Positions 11,326-23,917 are shown, counted from the stretch's first letter. The stretch: DNA of 64,000 bases from Mycoplasmoides alvi ATCC 29626 (GCF_000701785.1 NZ_JNJU01000002.1:62001-126000); one strand, 5' to 3'. Numbers and translations are program-made. The notes: a model not told the origin generated them from the letters alone.

Positions 11326-11425
11326 ATAATACTCTCAATTTATTTATAAACAAATAATAAAATTGTTGTTTTTAAGCATTTAAAAATATCTGTTATTACT
11401 AAAATTTTAATGCTACACTACATGT

Positions 11426-11441
11426 TTGCTAAAAATAGCAA
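11426..11441 (-). promoter_or_regulatory. 5' hairpin at the probable transcript start of the DUF885 gene
   Basis: TTGCTA and TAGCAA form a 6-bp stem with a 4-base loop. It lies directly downstream of the -10 box, so it would cap the 5' end of the mRNA and might stabilise it. Confidence 0.3.
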
Positions 11442-11445
11442 TTTT

Positions 11446-11451
11446 ATTATA
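11446..11451 (-). promoter_or_regulatory. -10 box of DUF885 lipoprotein gene
   Basis: A minus-strand TATAAT lies 120 bases before the ATG. The shared motif begins 51 bases further upstream. Confidence 0.45.
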
Positions 11452-11501
11452 TTTTAAATAACAAACCTTTTTAAATTATTTTTAAAATGCATCCAATTAT
11501 A

Positions 11502-11521
11502 TGTCTAATATTTAAGAGTTT
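11502..11521 (-). promoter_or_regulatory. Shared upstream motif, copy 2
   Basis: It matches TGTCTAATATTTAAGACTTT at 19 of 20 positions. It begins 51 bases from the TATAAT of the DUF885 lipoprotein gene, the same distance as at the amino acid permease. Confidence 0.5.
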
Positions 11522-11550
11522 GTATAAATGATAATTACATCAACAAAATA

Positions 11551-12609
11551 TTATTTAACATTTCTCATATCAATAACATATCTAAATTTACCCTTACCTG
11601 TTGTCATCTTTTCTCAAGTTTCACTAATTTGATTTGGTTTAATAATTTCAATTTCTGGATAAATTTTATTTTTTAATGAAAAATCTAGCATTTCTTGAGT
11701 TAATTTAATGCCACCAATTATAGATCCATAAAGTTTTTTGTCATTTACATTCATGATTAATCGAGCTGGATTTAAACTTCAATTATCTTTTAATGGTGGG
11801 AGACCAATAACTGCCATTTCGCCACCAAATTTTAATAAATTCATATATTCTATTACATCATAATTGTTTGGGATTGTCGACATGATAAAATCAAATTCCT
11901 CTTTAACATTATCTAAAGAAGTATATAGTTTTTTAACCCCAAGTTTTTTAGCTTCTTTTTCTTTCTTATTGTTGCGAGCAAAAACATAAACATTAGCACC
12001 AATTTTTTTAGCATATTTAACTGCCATTGATCCAAGACCACCAAAACCAGCAATACCAACATTTTGCCCTTTTTTAACTTTAGAAAAAACAATTGGCGCA
12101 TATGTTGTAATTCCTGCGCATAATAATGGAGCAACATACTCTAAAGGTGCGTTTTTAGGAGCTTTAATTGCAAATTTTTCAGTCACAACAAAATAATTAG
12201 AATATCCTCCTTGTTGAATTTCATCTTTATTAAATCCATCTTTAGAATTATATGTAAATACACATTTACTGCAATTTTGTTCATATCCAGCTTTGCATTT
12301 AGAACACTTGCCACAACTATTAACCATGCAACCTACACCAACATTATCACCTATTTTAAACTTTTTAACCTTTGGTCCTATGGCCACAACTTCTCCAGCA
12401 ATTTCATGTCCTGTAACAATAGGGTAAACACAAGGTCCTCATTCACCACGTGCTGTATGAATATCTGAATGGCAAATACCTGCAAATTTAATTCTAATTA
12501 AAATATCATCAGGTTTTAATGCTCTTCGTGTAAATTTATAAGGCCTAAATTTACTTGTTGCGCTATCCATTGCAAAACCACTAACATTAATTCTTTTTTT
12601 TGTATCCAT
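11551..12609 (-). CDS. Zinc-containing NAD(P)-dependent alcohol dehydrogenase
   Basis: The 352-aa medium-chain dehydrogenase resembles the cinnamyl-alcohol/YahK subgroup. Catalytic zinc ligands C46 (GICHSDIH) and H68-E69 (GHE) are present. A four-Cys structural zinc lobe (CGKCSKCKAGYEQNC) follows, then the cofactor loop GFGGLGSMAVKYAKK. It should interconvert alcohols and aldehydes in the cytosol using NADP(H) or NAD(H); the physiological substrate is unknown. It stands alone between a glycosyltransferase and the DUF885 gene. Confidence 0.9.
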
Positions 12610-12732
12610 AAACTTCTCATCTATAATTAACTCAATAAAACTTAGTAAATTATATAAAACAAACTAAAATATGAAATTAATTTGCAAGCAATAATTTGTT
12701 TTGTATTAAAGTAAAATTTTTATATTTTTATT

Positions 12733-13617
12733 TTATTTTTTAATTAATACATATTTTTTTAAATGAACAAAATAAATAATTCAATAAGCCCAATGAATTC
12801 ATCTAGGTAGTCATGAAGGTTTAGGAATTTTGTTCATTTCAATTTTATAATTGGTTTCTTGAGCTTTTCTACAATAACCACTCATAAAAATTCTAAAAAC
12901 TAAAGTTTCAGCTAAATTAATTTCTTTTAATTTGTTATGAAGCAATTGTTCTTGCATCATTCTTTTATCATTTCATTTGGCGCCCATTGTATTTCCAGGA
13001 CGATATTTATTATAAAGACCTGATGGTCACGGAGTATATCTTACAGTTTTAGCTTTGCTCAATAAATCGACAAATAAATAAAAATCTTGATAACTTGTAT
13101 TTTCAACTAAATCAGGGGCCTGATTAAAAATTGATTTTTTCATAATTATTGAAAATGGTGCAAAAGCAACGGTATATCGATTATCTCTTGGAACTGTTCT
13201 TTTAAATATTCAATAATAAGGACTAGCATAATATTTAAATACTTTTCCTTGAACTCATAATCCCATTAAAAACATGTCACTATTTTTAGATTTTTTATTA
13301 AAAATTTTAAAAAAATTTTTAAAAATTAAATCATCAGAATCCAAAATAACTACATATTCATTATTTACCAAATTGTTCTTGCGAACATAATTAATAACTG
13401 AACCTCAGTTACCATTAGGTTTCGAAAATATTCGAATATTTGAATATTGTTTTTGTAATTTATTGCAAATTTCTAAAGTGTTATCAGTAGATCCATCATC
13501 TACAATAATAATTTCATATTTATTGGGGTCATATTTTGTATCAACAACTGATTGAATTGTATTTACTATATATGAAGCGCTATTATATGCTGCAATGATA
13601 AAAGAAAATGTATTCAT
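12733..13617 (-). CDS. Family 2 glycosyltransferase
   Basis: The 294-aa product opens with the GT-A core: FSFIIAAYNSASYIVNTIQSV, then VDDGSTDNT, and the metal-binding DSDD around residue 90. It ends with a basic aromatic region (WIHWAYWIIYF) that could touch the membrane. The likely task is transfer of a sugar to a membrane lipid or surface polymer; donor and acceptor cannot be read. The gene sits between adh and uvrA as a separate unit. Confidence 0.85.
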
Positions 13618-13737
13618 TCAATTACCTAAATTATCCTTGTACATTAAAATACTATATCTTTAAAATAACATATTAAATATTTTTTTAATTTGCAAAAACA
13701 GTTTTAACTTAATATTAAAATTAAATAATATTTAAAT

Positions 13738-16605
13738 TTATTTGTTATTTCTTCTAAGATTTTTATTATCTAAATGTTTTTTTAAATATTTAGCTGTGTA
13801 TGAATTAGTACTTGATAACATAATTTCTTCTGGTGAACCTTGAGCAATAACTTTTCCACCATTATTCCCGCCATCAGGACCAAGATCAATAATATAATCT
13901 GCTACTTGAATAAGATCTAAATTATGTTCAATAACAATTACTGTATCTCCGTTGTCCACAATTCGATTTAAAACACATATTAATTTTTTAATGTCATGCG
14001 AATGCAATCCAGTAGTTGGTTCATCCAAAACATACAATGTTTTACCATTAGTTCTTCTTTGCAAGAATTTAGCTAATTTAATTCTTTGGGCTTCGCCACC
14101 AGATAATGATATGGCGCTAGTTCCTAGTTCCAAATAATCTAAACCAACATCACACATTAATTGTAATTTACGATAAATATTTGGTTGATTTTTAAAAAAT
14201 TCTAAAGCTTCAACAATAGTCATTTTTAAAACATCATAAATTGATTTATTTTTATATTTAATTTCTAAAGTAGCTTCATTGTATTTTCTGCCCATACATT
14301 CTTCACATTTTATATAGACATCTGGTAGAAAATGCATTTCAATTTTAATTAATCCATCCCCCATACAGCGTTCGCAACGTCCACCTTTAACATTAAAAGA
14401 AAAACGACTGCAAGTATAACCACGGGAACGTGCTTCAGGTAACATTGCAAAAAGTTCACGAATGTCATCAAAAACGGAAATATAAGTTGCCGGGTTAGAA
14501 CGGGGGGTTCTTCCAATAGGGTCTTGTGAAACTACAATTAATTTGTCAATATTGTGAGTTCCTTGAATTTCTTTAAAAGGTTCTGGATTTACAAATTTTT
14601 TGAAAGCAATTTTTTCAATACCTTTAACTAAAGTTTGATTAACTAGTGTTGATTTCCCACTTCCAGAAACCCCTGTTACTACAATAAATTTTTTTAAAGG
14701 AAAAATTACATCAATATTTTTTAAATTATTCCCTCTAGCTCCTTTGATAACTATTTTATCTTTACAACCTGAGCGACGCTTATTAGGAACATCAATATAT
14801 TTACGGCCACTTAAATAATCTCCAGTTATAGAGTTTTTATTTTTGCTTACTTCATCTGGGGTGCCTTGGGCTATTACTTTACCTCCATGAACTCCAGCTC
14901 CTGGACCAATATCAATTAAATAATCTGCTTCCATCATTGTATCTTCATCATGCTCAACAACAATTAATGTATTGCCAAGATCACGCATAGATTTTAATGT
15001 ATCAATTAAACGATCATTGTCTTTTTGATGTAATCCAATAGATGGTTCATCCAAAACATATAAAACACCTGTTAACTTTGAACCAATTTGAGTTGCTAAT
15101 CTAATTCTTTGACTTTCTCCACCAGATAAAGTAGATGCACTTCTAGACAAAGATAAATATTCTAAACCCACATTTTGTAAAAAAGATAAACGATCAATAA
15201 TATCTTTTAATGCTAATTTAGCAATTCTCATTTCTTCATCATTAAACTTTAAATTAATTAAAAAATTAATAGCCATTTCAATTGATAAATTTGTAAATTC
15301 AATGATATCTAATTTGTTTATCTTCACACATAATGCTTTATTTGACAATTTCTTGCCATTACATGTTTTGCAAATTTTTTCAGACATGTATTTAGAATAA
15401 TATTCACGTGACATTTCACTACTTGTTTCTAAATGACGCCGTTTAATTAAATTAGCAATTCCTTCAATATATTCTTGTTTTTCATTCACATTACCAGATG
15501 ATGATATTGTTCTAACTAAAATTAATTCATCTGAACCATATAAAATATGATTTATATTCTCAATGGACAAACTTGAAATAGGTTTGTTTAATGGAATTTT
15601 ATAAAATTTTAATAATTGATGAAATTTTTGCCAATCAAGTGATTGAGTATTAACTGTATTTTTAAAAAAATCTATTCCGCCAGCATTAATTGAAAGTTCT
15701 TTATTAGGAATTAATTTTTCTGGATCTGGTTCGTAAGTAAAACCTAGTCCCTTGCAATAATCACATGCTCCAATAGGAGAATTAAAAGAAAACAAACGAG
15801 GTTCTAATTCAGGGATGCTAAAACCACACTTGTCGCATGAATGATTTTGATTAAAATTTTCCACCTTATCATCACAAAGTACATCAACTTTCCCTTGTGT
15901 TAAATTTAAAGCAACTTCTAAAGAATCTGTCAAACGAGTTTTTGTTTGATTGTCATAATTCAAAACTATTCTATCGACAACAACACTAATATTATGCTTG
16001 ACATTTTTATCCAAAATTATTAACTCATCTAATGAATAAATATTGCCATCAACATAAACTCTTAAAAAACCTTTATTTTTTAATTTTTCAAATTCATTTT
16101 TAAAAGTTCCTTTTTGTTGAAAATACAATGGAGCTAAAATTTGTAGTTTTGTTTCTTCTGGATATGAGCAAATTTTATCTAAAATTTGTTTTATAGTTTG
16201 CGTTTTTATAATTCCATGATTATTTAAGCAATAAGGTTTACCTAATCTAGCTCATAAAACTCTTAAATAATCATATATTTCTGTTACTGTCCCGACAGTA
16301 GATCTTGGATTATGAGAAGTAGATTTTTGATCAATAGATATAGATGGAGATAACCCTTCAATAGAATCAACATCTGGTTTTTCGTTGCCCCCAAGAAACA
16401 TTCTTGCATAAGAAGATAACGATTCAAGATACCTTCTTTGTCCCTCAGCATATATTGTGTCAAAAGCTAAAGAAGACTTTCCTGATCCTGATAAACCTGT
16501 TATTACAACAAATTTATTTTTAGGAATATCAATATCAATATTTTTTAAATTATTTTCCCGAGCCCCTCGAACTACAATGTAATCATTCTTATTATTTTTG
16601 TCCAT
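13738..16605 (-). CDS. uvrA: Excinuclease ABC subunit A
   Basis: The 955-aa product is the damage-sensing ATPase of nucleotide excision repair and works with UvrB, encoded at 38.1-40.1 kb. Walker A of the first half is GLSGSGKS (37-44), and the second half has GVSGSGKS. Two ABC signature regions ([16 protein letters not shown]) and Walker B motifs ([20 protein letters not shown]) are clear. Zinc-finger cysteines appear in [14 protein letters not shown] and [17 protein letters not shown]. Length is normal and one UGA near residue 119 encodes Trp. Confidence 0.96.
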
Positions 16606-16642
16606 TATAAATTGCTCAAAATATTTTTAATTTTATATAAAG

Positions 16643-19240
16643 TTATAGTGCTTTCATACTTAATTCTTGAGAAAGATTATTTTTGTCTAAAAAAATATAA
16701 GCAAAACCCTCTCTATTTTGTTGTTTTAACAACAATCCTTTTATAATATTAAAGGAATTTTTGTCATTAATAGATAAGTCAGAAATAATAAACAATAAAG
16801 GTTTATATAAAAATTCATTCAGTAAGTATAGTTTTAAAAAACTTAAATTATCTATTTTTTTATAATCACTATATAAAATAAAAAAATCTAATTGAACACT
16901 TTTAAATCAATTATTTAAGTTTTCAATTGCATAATATTTATAAAAAATTTTCTTTTTTTTATTTTTATTTCATTGAAGAAAATTGGGGTTTTTAAAATAA
17001 GCAAGTAATTTGTTAAGAATATTTAAAATATAATTGTTAGATTTTAATAATTCACATACAAATTTATTATCCAAGAACTCATTTTTAAATCAATTACATT
17101 TATATGCTTCATTGTTTGCTATGTTAATATTTTTTAATAATTGATTGCCAATTTTGTCAAATTTTTTTAAATTAACATTTAAATTACTTATTTGTTTATT
17201 TCTATTTTGAGAATTTGCTTTTCAATAAAATAAATAGTCATGCATAAAATTATTAATATTTTTTTGAATATTTTTTTTATTTTCAAGTAATTTATTAAGT
17301 TTATTTCAAATACCTATTTTATTTAGATTAGAAAAATTTACATTTTTGTAATTTTTATATTCATTTTTAGGCAAAGTTGTATTGCTTAAAAATTTTTTTA
17401 TTTCATCAGATCAAAGTTTTATTTTATTTAGATTTAAAAACTTATAAAAATTTTGCAAGTCTGTTGATGATGAACAATTTTCTTCACTCAAATTAAAATC
17501 TACTAATTCTTCCTTTTTACTTCATAAAAAATCTTTTGCTTTGGCTTCTGAATATTCATAATATTTCATAAATAAGAAATTTAAAAATAAACTTAAAAAT
17601 TGAATACTTTTTGTTCATGTTCAATTATTTAAATAATTATCCAATGAATTTAATTCTTTTGAAAAAAAAGTTAAATAATAAATTTGCGATTTTACAAAAT
17701 AAAAATTATTTATATTTTTAGTTTTCTTTGCTACTGATTCATATCTTTTTATTAATTTTTTTAATACTAATTTATACTCATTCCGAATAAAAAATAGGGC
17801 ATTTTTAAATTCTAAACTTTCATTAAATGATTTAAATAAAAAAAAATTACTTTTATTTTCTTTAACTTTTTTTAAAAAAAATTTATTTTTAGAATATTCA
17901 TAACGTAGTAATGCATCTGTTTTAGCATATTGACTTAATTTACTAGCATTGTTTATAAATAATTTCAAAATAAAATAATGAGTTTTGGTGGATTCATAAA
18001 AAATATTTTTGTTTAATTTCTTTTTATATTGATAATAAATGTCTTGAAAATTAATTAAAGATTTATATGAATTTGTAGATTCTTGAAATGAAAAATAAAA
18101 ATTTTGATAGTAATTTTCAACAATATTTTTAGCTTCTGAAATGGCTATACTTATTTCGCTAGGATCTAAATAAATTAAATTTTTTAAATATTTACTAAAA
18201 ACAATTAAGTTGTAAATTTTATACTGATTTATTTTGTAAAAAACAAACGTTTTTTTATTTTTGAATGAACATATAGATTGTCATCATAAATATAACAAAT
18301 CATGTATTAAACTTTTTTTTCAATTTTTTATTAATTTTCTTGATGAAGAATATTTTGTAATAAAATCAGATTGATTTTGTTTGACCTTTTTTTTAATTTT
18401 TTTTAGAAAAATATTTAAAAAATAAGTTCTATCACCATATTTAAAATCATATTTTATTTCATTAATTTTTTCATTATTTCATTTTAATTGATTGATCAAA
18501 GAATATTCATCACATTTACGTTGTAAATTTAATTCTTTGTCTAAAAAGAAAGAAATTTTATTCCATAAAATTAATAAGTCATTTTTAAAATTAGATAATT
18601 TGTTTATAGATTGATTCAACTCATAAGATAGTGATATGAAATATCTTTCATTTATTTGTTTTACATTAAAAAATTTTTGATTTAGTTCTTTAAATATTTG
18701 GGAAAAAATTTGTAAACGATTTTTGTGATAAATAACAAGTTCATTTAAAATTTTGTTTGCAATATTAATTTTTTGAAAATTAGAAATTGAAAAAATATTA
18801 TAAATTGTATTTTTTTTAGATTTTTTAATCTTATTTAAAGAAGAAGCAATTAATTGATTAAAAATATCATCATTTGTTTTATTTTTGAAATTATTAAATA
18901 ATTCATCACTTAATAATCTAATTTTTAATTTTAGTTTTTTTTTTATTTTATTTCTTGAATTACCATAAATTCATTCATCATTAAAACTAATTGAACCTTT
19001 AAATTTTTTTTGATTCAATAATAATTGATTAACTAAATGTGATCATCCTACTTTTAAATTCTCATCTTTAATATAAATTCTGTCATATTTATTAAATATT
19101 AAATAAGGAATTGTGTTTACAAAATTATGTAACAAATCACTTTGATAGTGTATTTTCCAAGTAAAAAATGATATGTGGTGAAATTCACATATCATTTCTT
19201 TTTCGGTTGAAATAAAAAATAAATTTTTTGATAAATACAT
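16643..19240 (-). CDS. Large protein with the outline of a catalytically dead ABC ATPase
   Basis: The 865-aa, Lys/Asn/Phe-rich protein has no obvious annotation. Both ends look like halves of one ABC ATPase. Residues about 55-90 (IYIKDENLKVGWSHLVNQLL, then GSISFNDEWIYG) match a P-loop region, but the GK of Walker A is G65-W66, the Trp being UGA. Near the C terminus, NLSFLKLYLLNEFLYKPLLF followed by IISDLS and YIFLDKNN fits the order signature, Walker B, H-switch with key residues lost. About 650 residues lie between, as in mollicute OppF-type ATPases with large insertions. It starts 5 bases after ftsK. From memory, the gene at this position in M. genitalium (MG_422) is also uncharacterised. 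Confidence 0.6.
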
Positions 19241-19245
19241 AAAAA

Positions 19246-21270
19246 TTAATTATTTTGTGACATCTGTTTTTGTAGACTAGAAAGAACTTTTGTTAAATCT
19301 ATAGAACTTATAAAACATGATTGACCTCTGTGAATTCACTTTGGATTATTGATATCATCAAACATTATAAAATCACCATTGCCATAAAGTTTTGATAAAT
19401 AATTTTTATAAATTGGTATATTTGAGTCCAAATCGCTAGGTAATTTAAAACCAAAACATAAATTAAATTTAATTTTAAATAAATCATCATTCATTTCATC
19501 AGATAACAAAATCATATAGCAATTTAAAACTTTTGCATGATTGCTAATTGTGTTAATAAATTTAAATAAATATTCTTTATTTTTGTGAATCAAATCTTGA
19601 ACATCATTAATCACAATAACTAAAGGTTTAATTTGCTCTTTATTAGATTTAGTTTCATTATATTTATCAATACTATTTACATTATTATTTTTAATTAAAT
19701 TAATTCGATATTTTAATTCTGCAAGAATTTTATCTAATAATATGAAAGCATCATTTGCGTTATTTGAAATTGAACTAACTAAATGTGGTTCTCGTTCAAA
19801 TTTAGATAAATGTGAAGATCGTGTATCAACAATAGCCAACATTAAATCTGTTGATGAATAATGTGTAATTAAAGATAAAAGAATACTTGAAATTAACATT
19901 CCTTTACCAGAGCCAATTGCTCCAATTAAAAAAATAGTAGGATATTCTATTAAACTTATGAATAAATCTTTATTTTTGTCATTTAAACCAATAACACAAT
20001 TTAACTGATTATTGTACGTATGAATATTTTGATTCAATGAATTAAAGTGAATTTTATTAGGAAAAGGGACTTGAAATTGAAAATATAATTTATTATCTGA
20101 TTTAATATAAACATCAAAATTACTTACATTTAATGAATTTTGTATTTCTTTTTTATTCTTAGCCAAAATATTAATATCTTCATTTTTTTCAAATTTAGTT
20201 TCTATAGAAATCAAACTAGGTCCAACATTAAAATCAATAATAGTTCCTTTGATTAACAATCTAGAAAATAAATCATTTAAATTACTAATAGATGTCTTAG
20301 TAAATTCATAATTTTTATCATAATTGTTTTCGGATGAACCTTGAATTTCTTCATAAAAATTAATTGATTTTTTTGATAAATTTTTAAAAGTAAAGGTTTC
20401 CACTGTACTATTAGTTTCATAAGTTAATGGTAAATTATTTGTATTTTGTTTTAATCCAATTTCATAATTATAATCATCAGAATTTCCAATTAAAATTGGT
20501 TTAGTATTATTAATTGTAGTGGCAAAATCAGAGGAAATATTAGTTGCCTCAGTATAATCATTATTAGGTTCGTTAATAACATTTGCTTGCTTGATTGAAT
20601 TATTTATTTGTTTATAAAATCCGCCCATTCAAACAATACATTTTTTTCTTAAAAATTCAATTTTTTTTACTTTTAATTTCACACAAACAATTAAAGCAAT
20701 TATTATAATCAATATAACAAGTATGATAAACAATATAAAAGCCGGAACTCCTGATGTGAGTGCAAAAAATATTGTTCATAAAAGATTCCCATTTATAAAA
20801 ACTCCTGCAGTTTCTCAAACTCACTTACCTGAAACCCAGCTAAATTTTTTTCACGATTGAAAAAAATTAGTAAAAAAAATATTAATGGTCATTTCACTGC
20901 TAATATTTCACATTTGAAAATAATTTACAATTGCAAATATTAAAGCAAATGTATACATTACTAATAAAAAAAATAAAATGAAACGTTTGGTTAAAATTAA
21001 TCGTCAATAACGTTTTGTATAAATTAAAAAACAAATACCAATTAAAAATAAACATAAATAAAAAATATATTTAGCTGTTCCAAATAAAAGCAGATCAAAA
21101 ATAACCCCATCCAAAAATTCACCAAGATATGGTAATCTTAAAAGGGAAAAAACAGAAATAATAATAGCAACAAATCCAAATAATAATCGGAATGTTAATT
21201 GCTTAATATTTTTATTTGTTTCTGATGTTGTTAATCATTCAATATTTAAATTATTTTGTTGATGAGTCAT
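19246..21270 (-). CDS. ftsK: FtsK/SpoIIIE-like DNA translocase with altered Walker motifs
   Basis: The 674-aa product has about four N-terminal membrane segments (residues 25-190), a low-complexity linker and a C-terminal RecA-like motor. Walker A reads GAIGSGKG (450-457): the Lys is kept but the following Ser/Thr is Gly. Walker B reads VIVINDVQDLI, with N555-D556 where DE is expected. The winged-helix gamma domain that reads KOPS-type sites seems to be missing. Family members pump chromosomal DNA at division. The altered motor suggests weak or no ATP hydrolysis. The gene lies between the RNase J-like and ABC-like genes with short spacers. Confidence 0.75.
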
Positions 21271-21279
21271 AAAATTTGA

Positions 21280-23046
21280 TTAAGATGCAATGTCAATTAT
21301 AGTTGGTAAAACAATAGGTTGCTTATCAATTGTTTTTTCAAAAATTTTAGTGATAATTTTTTTCAAACTAACTTTTAACTCTCTCATTTCACTAACTGAA
21401 ATATCTTTTTCTTTTTGATTTGCCTTTAATGCCAATAAATCATTAAATAGATTATTTGATTGTTCATAAATTTTATTTTTAATAACATTTAATTTAGACT
21501 CTTCATCAGAAACTCCATAAAGTTCACATTTAATTTCTGAATGAAACTTGTGCTCTTTATGATTATAAAAAACCAAAATAATAGCTACACCATTTTCTGC
21601 CATTTGTTCACGCTCAAACAAAATACTAGTATCAATATCTTGAACTCCAGAAGAATCTACATACTTAGATTCTAATGTTATTTCAGTAATACCTTTTTGC
21701 AATAAACCATTAACAAATTTAATAACTTCACCATTGTATAAAATACAAATCTGATCTGATGTAAAACCTACATTTTTTGCAATTGAAGCATAATGAATAA
21801 AATCTTTATATAAACCACTAGTTGGAATGACATATTTGGGTTTTAACAAATGTAATAAATATTTATGGTCCTCATTTGAAGCTTGCATTGGCAAAACATC
21901 ATTTGTTAATTTAACATATTCTACATCATGACGAGCAATATCATCTAAAACTTTAGCTTCAACACCTTCATAACCTGCTACTCTTGGTGTAACTAGGATA
22001 AATGTATCTCTATTAGTAAAATGAATTTTTTCATCTTCATCATTTGCAATCTTGCTTAAACGAGAATACAATCTATGTGGATTGGAAGCAATGCAAACAA
22101 TTGCATTGTCCACTTTATCAATTTCAGAAATTGGTAAAGTAACTAGATTACGATTATTAAAAATTTTGTTGCGAACAATTGTTGAAAATACATTAATAAA
22201 TGTATGTGAATAAATAATTAATGGTCGATTTTTTTGCTTAGCTAATTGAGCTACAGTTAAAATTGTATAAGCATTAGAATCATAGCAGGATACAAAAATT
22301 CTTCCATCCGGATTAGAATCATTAATAATTTTATCCAAAATTTCTTTTGATTTATGTTTAGGAGAAGTGAAACCAAGGTTTTTATTTACATATCCAACAC
22401 CGACAATAAGTGCTAAAACATTATTGTTAGTAATTGCTGCAATTTCATTAAGACTGCTTTCAAAAGCTAAATTTTTATCACTAGATAAAATAAAGTCATC
22501 AATATATATAACATACCCTTCTGTAGTTTTAAATGCAAATCCAAATGATCATGACATTGAACTAGATACTTTAAAAGGAATAATTTCTTGGTCTCCAATT
22601 ATTAAAGTTTTTAAATTATCTAGAGTTATTATTTTTAGCATTTTAGGAGAAATAAGTTGAATTTTTTTTTCAATTATTGTTTCAATTAATGATTTACCAA
22701 CAATACTTGTATATATTGGAATAGGACCAACAGCTTTTAGTATGTATTGTAGTGATCCCAAATTTTCTTGAGTTGGATAACCAATAAAAAAACCTTTAAT
22801 TCGATTTTTATTTTTTGCTAATCAATCAAAGTCAGGAATTAACTGTTTTACCCCAAGCAATGATGCCGTTGGAACTAATACACCACAGTTTACAATAAAA
22901 ATATTATTGTTTATCTCTAGGACATAACAATTTTTTCCTCTTTCGTCCTGACCACCCAATGCAAAAAAACTAAATTTATTGTTAGATAGTTTTTTAAAAT
23001 GCTTGTGATTTTTATTTGTAAACTTGTGCTTATTATTAGTATTCAC
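21280..23046 (-). CDS. RNase J-family protein lacking metal-binding residues
   Basis: The 588-aa product aligns by eye along the length of RNase J (metallo-beta-lactamase, beta-CASP, C-terminal domain). The start is family-like (FFALGGQDERGKNCYVLE... LIPDFDW). The catalytic HxHxDH site, expected as FITHGHEDHIG, reads FIGYPTQENLG (87-97), so every ligand there is gone. The later His sites (MSWSFGFAFKTTEG, MQASNEDHKYLL) are also changed. It is probably a structural or RNA-binding paralogue, perhaps partnering an active RNase J encoded elsewhere. It ends 9 bases before ftsK and follows rpsO. Confidence 0.75.
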
Positions 23047-23165
23047 CTTAGGTTAGCTCCATAACTACTTAGATTTAACATTATTTTCTTAACAAATTAA
23101 AAACAAGTAATTTATTAATAAAATAAAAAACTATAAAATATATAAATAAAAAAGCAAAATAAAAA

Positions 23166-23435
23166 CTAATGTCTAAGATTTAACTTTTTAATTAAATCTC
23201 TATATGCTTCTAAGTTTTTTTGTTCTAAATAAGCTAATAAACGTTTTCTCTTAGAAACTTTACGATATAAACCACGTTTAGATATAAAATCTTTTTTATT
23301 GTTTAATAAATGATCTGTCAATAATTTAATTTCTTCAGTTAAAATTGCAACTTGCACAAAAACACTGCCTACATCAGTATCAGTTTGTTTGTAATTATTA
23401 ATAATTTCAAGCCTTTTTGCTTTACTTAAAGCCAT
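23166..23435 (-). CDS. rpsO: 30S ribosomal protein S15
   Basis: The 89-aa product matches S15 in full: ALSKAKRLEIINNYKQTDTDVGS, the central HLLNNKKDFISKRGL, and the C-terminal RKRLLAYLEQKN...LIKKLNLRH. S15 binds 16S rRNA early in small-subunit assembly. Its place beside the RNase J homologue and uvrA is the order known from the pneumoniae group. Confidence 0.97.
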   Translation of the reverse strand: MALSKAKRLEIINNYKQTDTDVGSVFVQVAILTEEIKLLTDHLLNNKKDFISKRGLYRKVSKRKRLLAYLEQKNLEAYRDLIKKLNLRH

Positions 23436-23917
23436 GGTTTCTCCATTTCAATTAATTGGATATAAAAAATAAATTAATATGCTCAAACACAATTAACATT
23501 ATATATAAAAAAACACAAATAAACAATTTATATATTTTTGTGTATATAAGTTAAACAATATTAGCTTTTAATTTATCAAACTTTTATTTTGAAATTTAAA
23601 TAAGTATTTGATTTACCATTAATTATTAAATGTATGTGGTTATCTTATTAAAAATAATCTTTTAAGTTGTTATAAAACACTTTTTGTTTTAATGACAACA
23701 AGAACATTAAAAAATAAATTTTGCATCAAATTCAAGTGACAAATTTTATAGTTGTTCTAAATGTCTTGTAATTTTGCCACTCTGTAAACTGAAATTAATA
23801 AATATTTTCAATGATTAATATAAAAAAGTATTTATTGATGTATAAATTGTATTGATAAACACAAAAAATAATAAGTACAAATTATTAAAATAATTAAAAA
23901 CTAAATTTATCAAACTT
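23436..23917. other. 482-bp AT-rich intergenic region upstream of rpsO
   Basis: It contains a candidate minus-strand -10 (ATTATA on the plus strand near 23497) for rpsO. Nothing else is recognised: no tRNA, no open frame with a credible start, and no strong hairpin. Confidence 0.4.
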
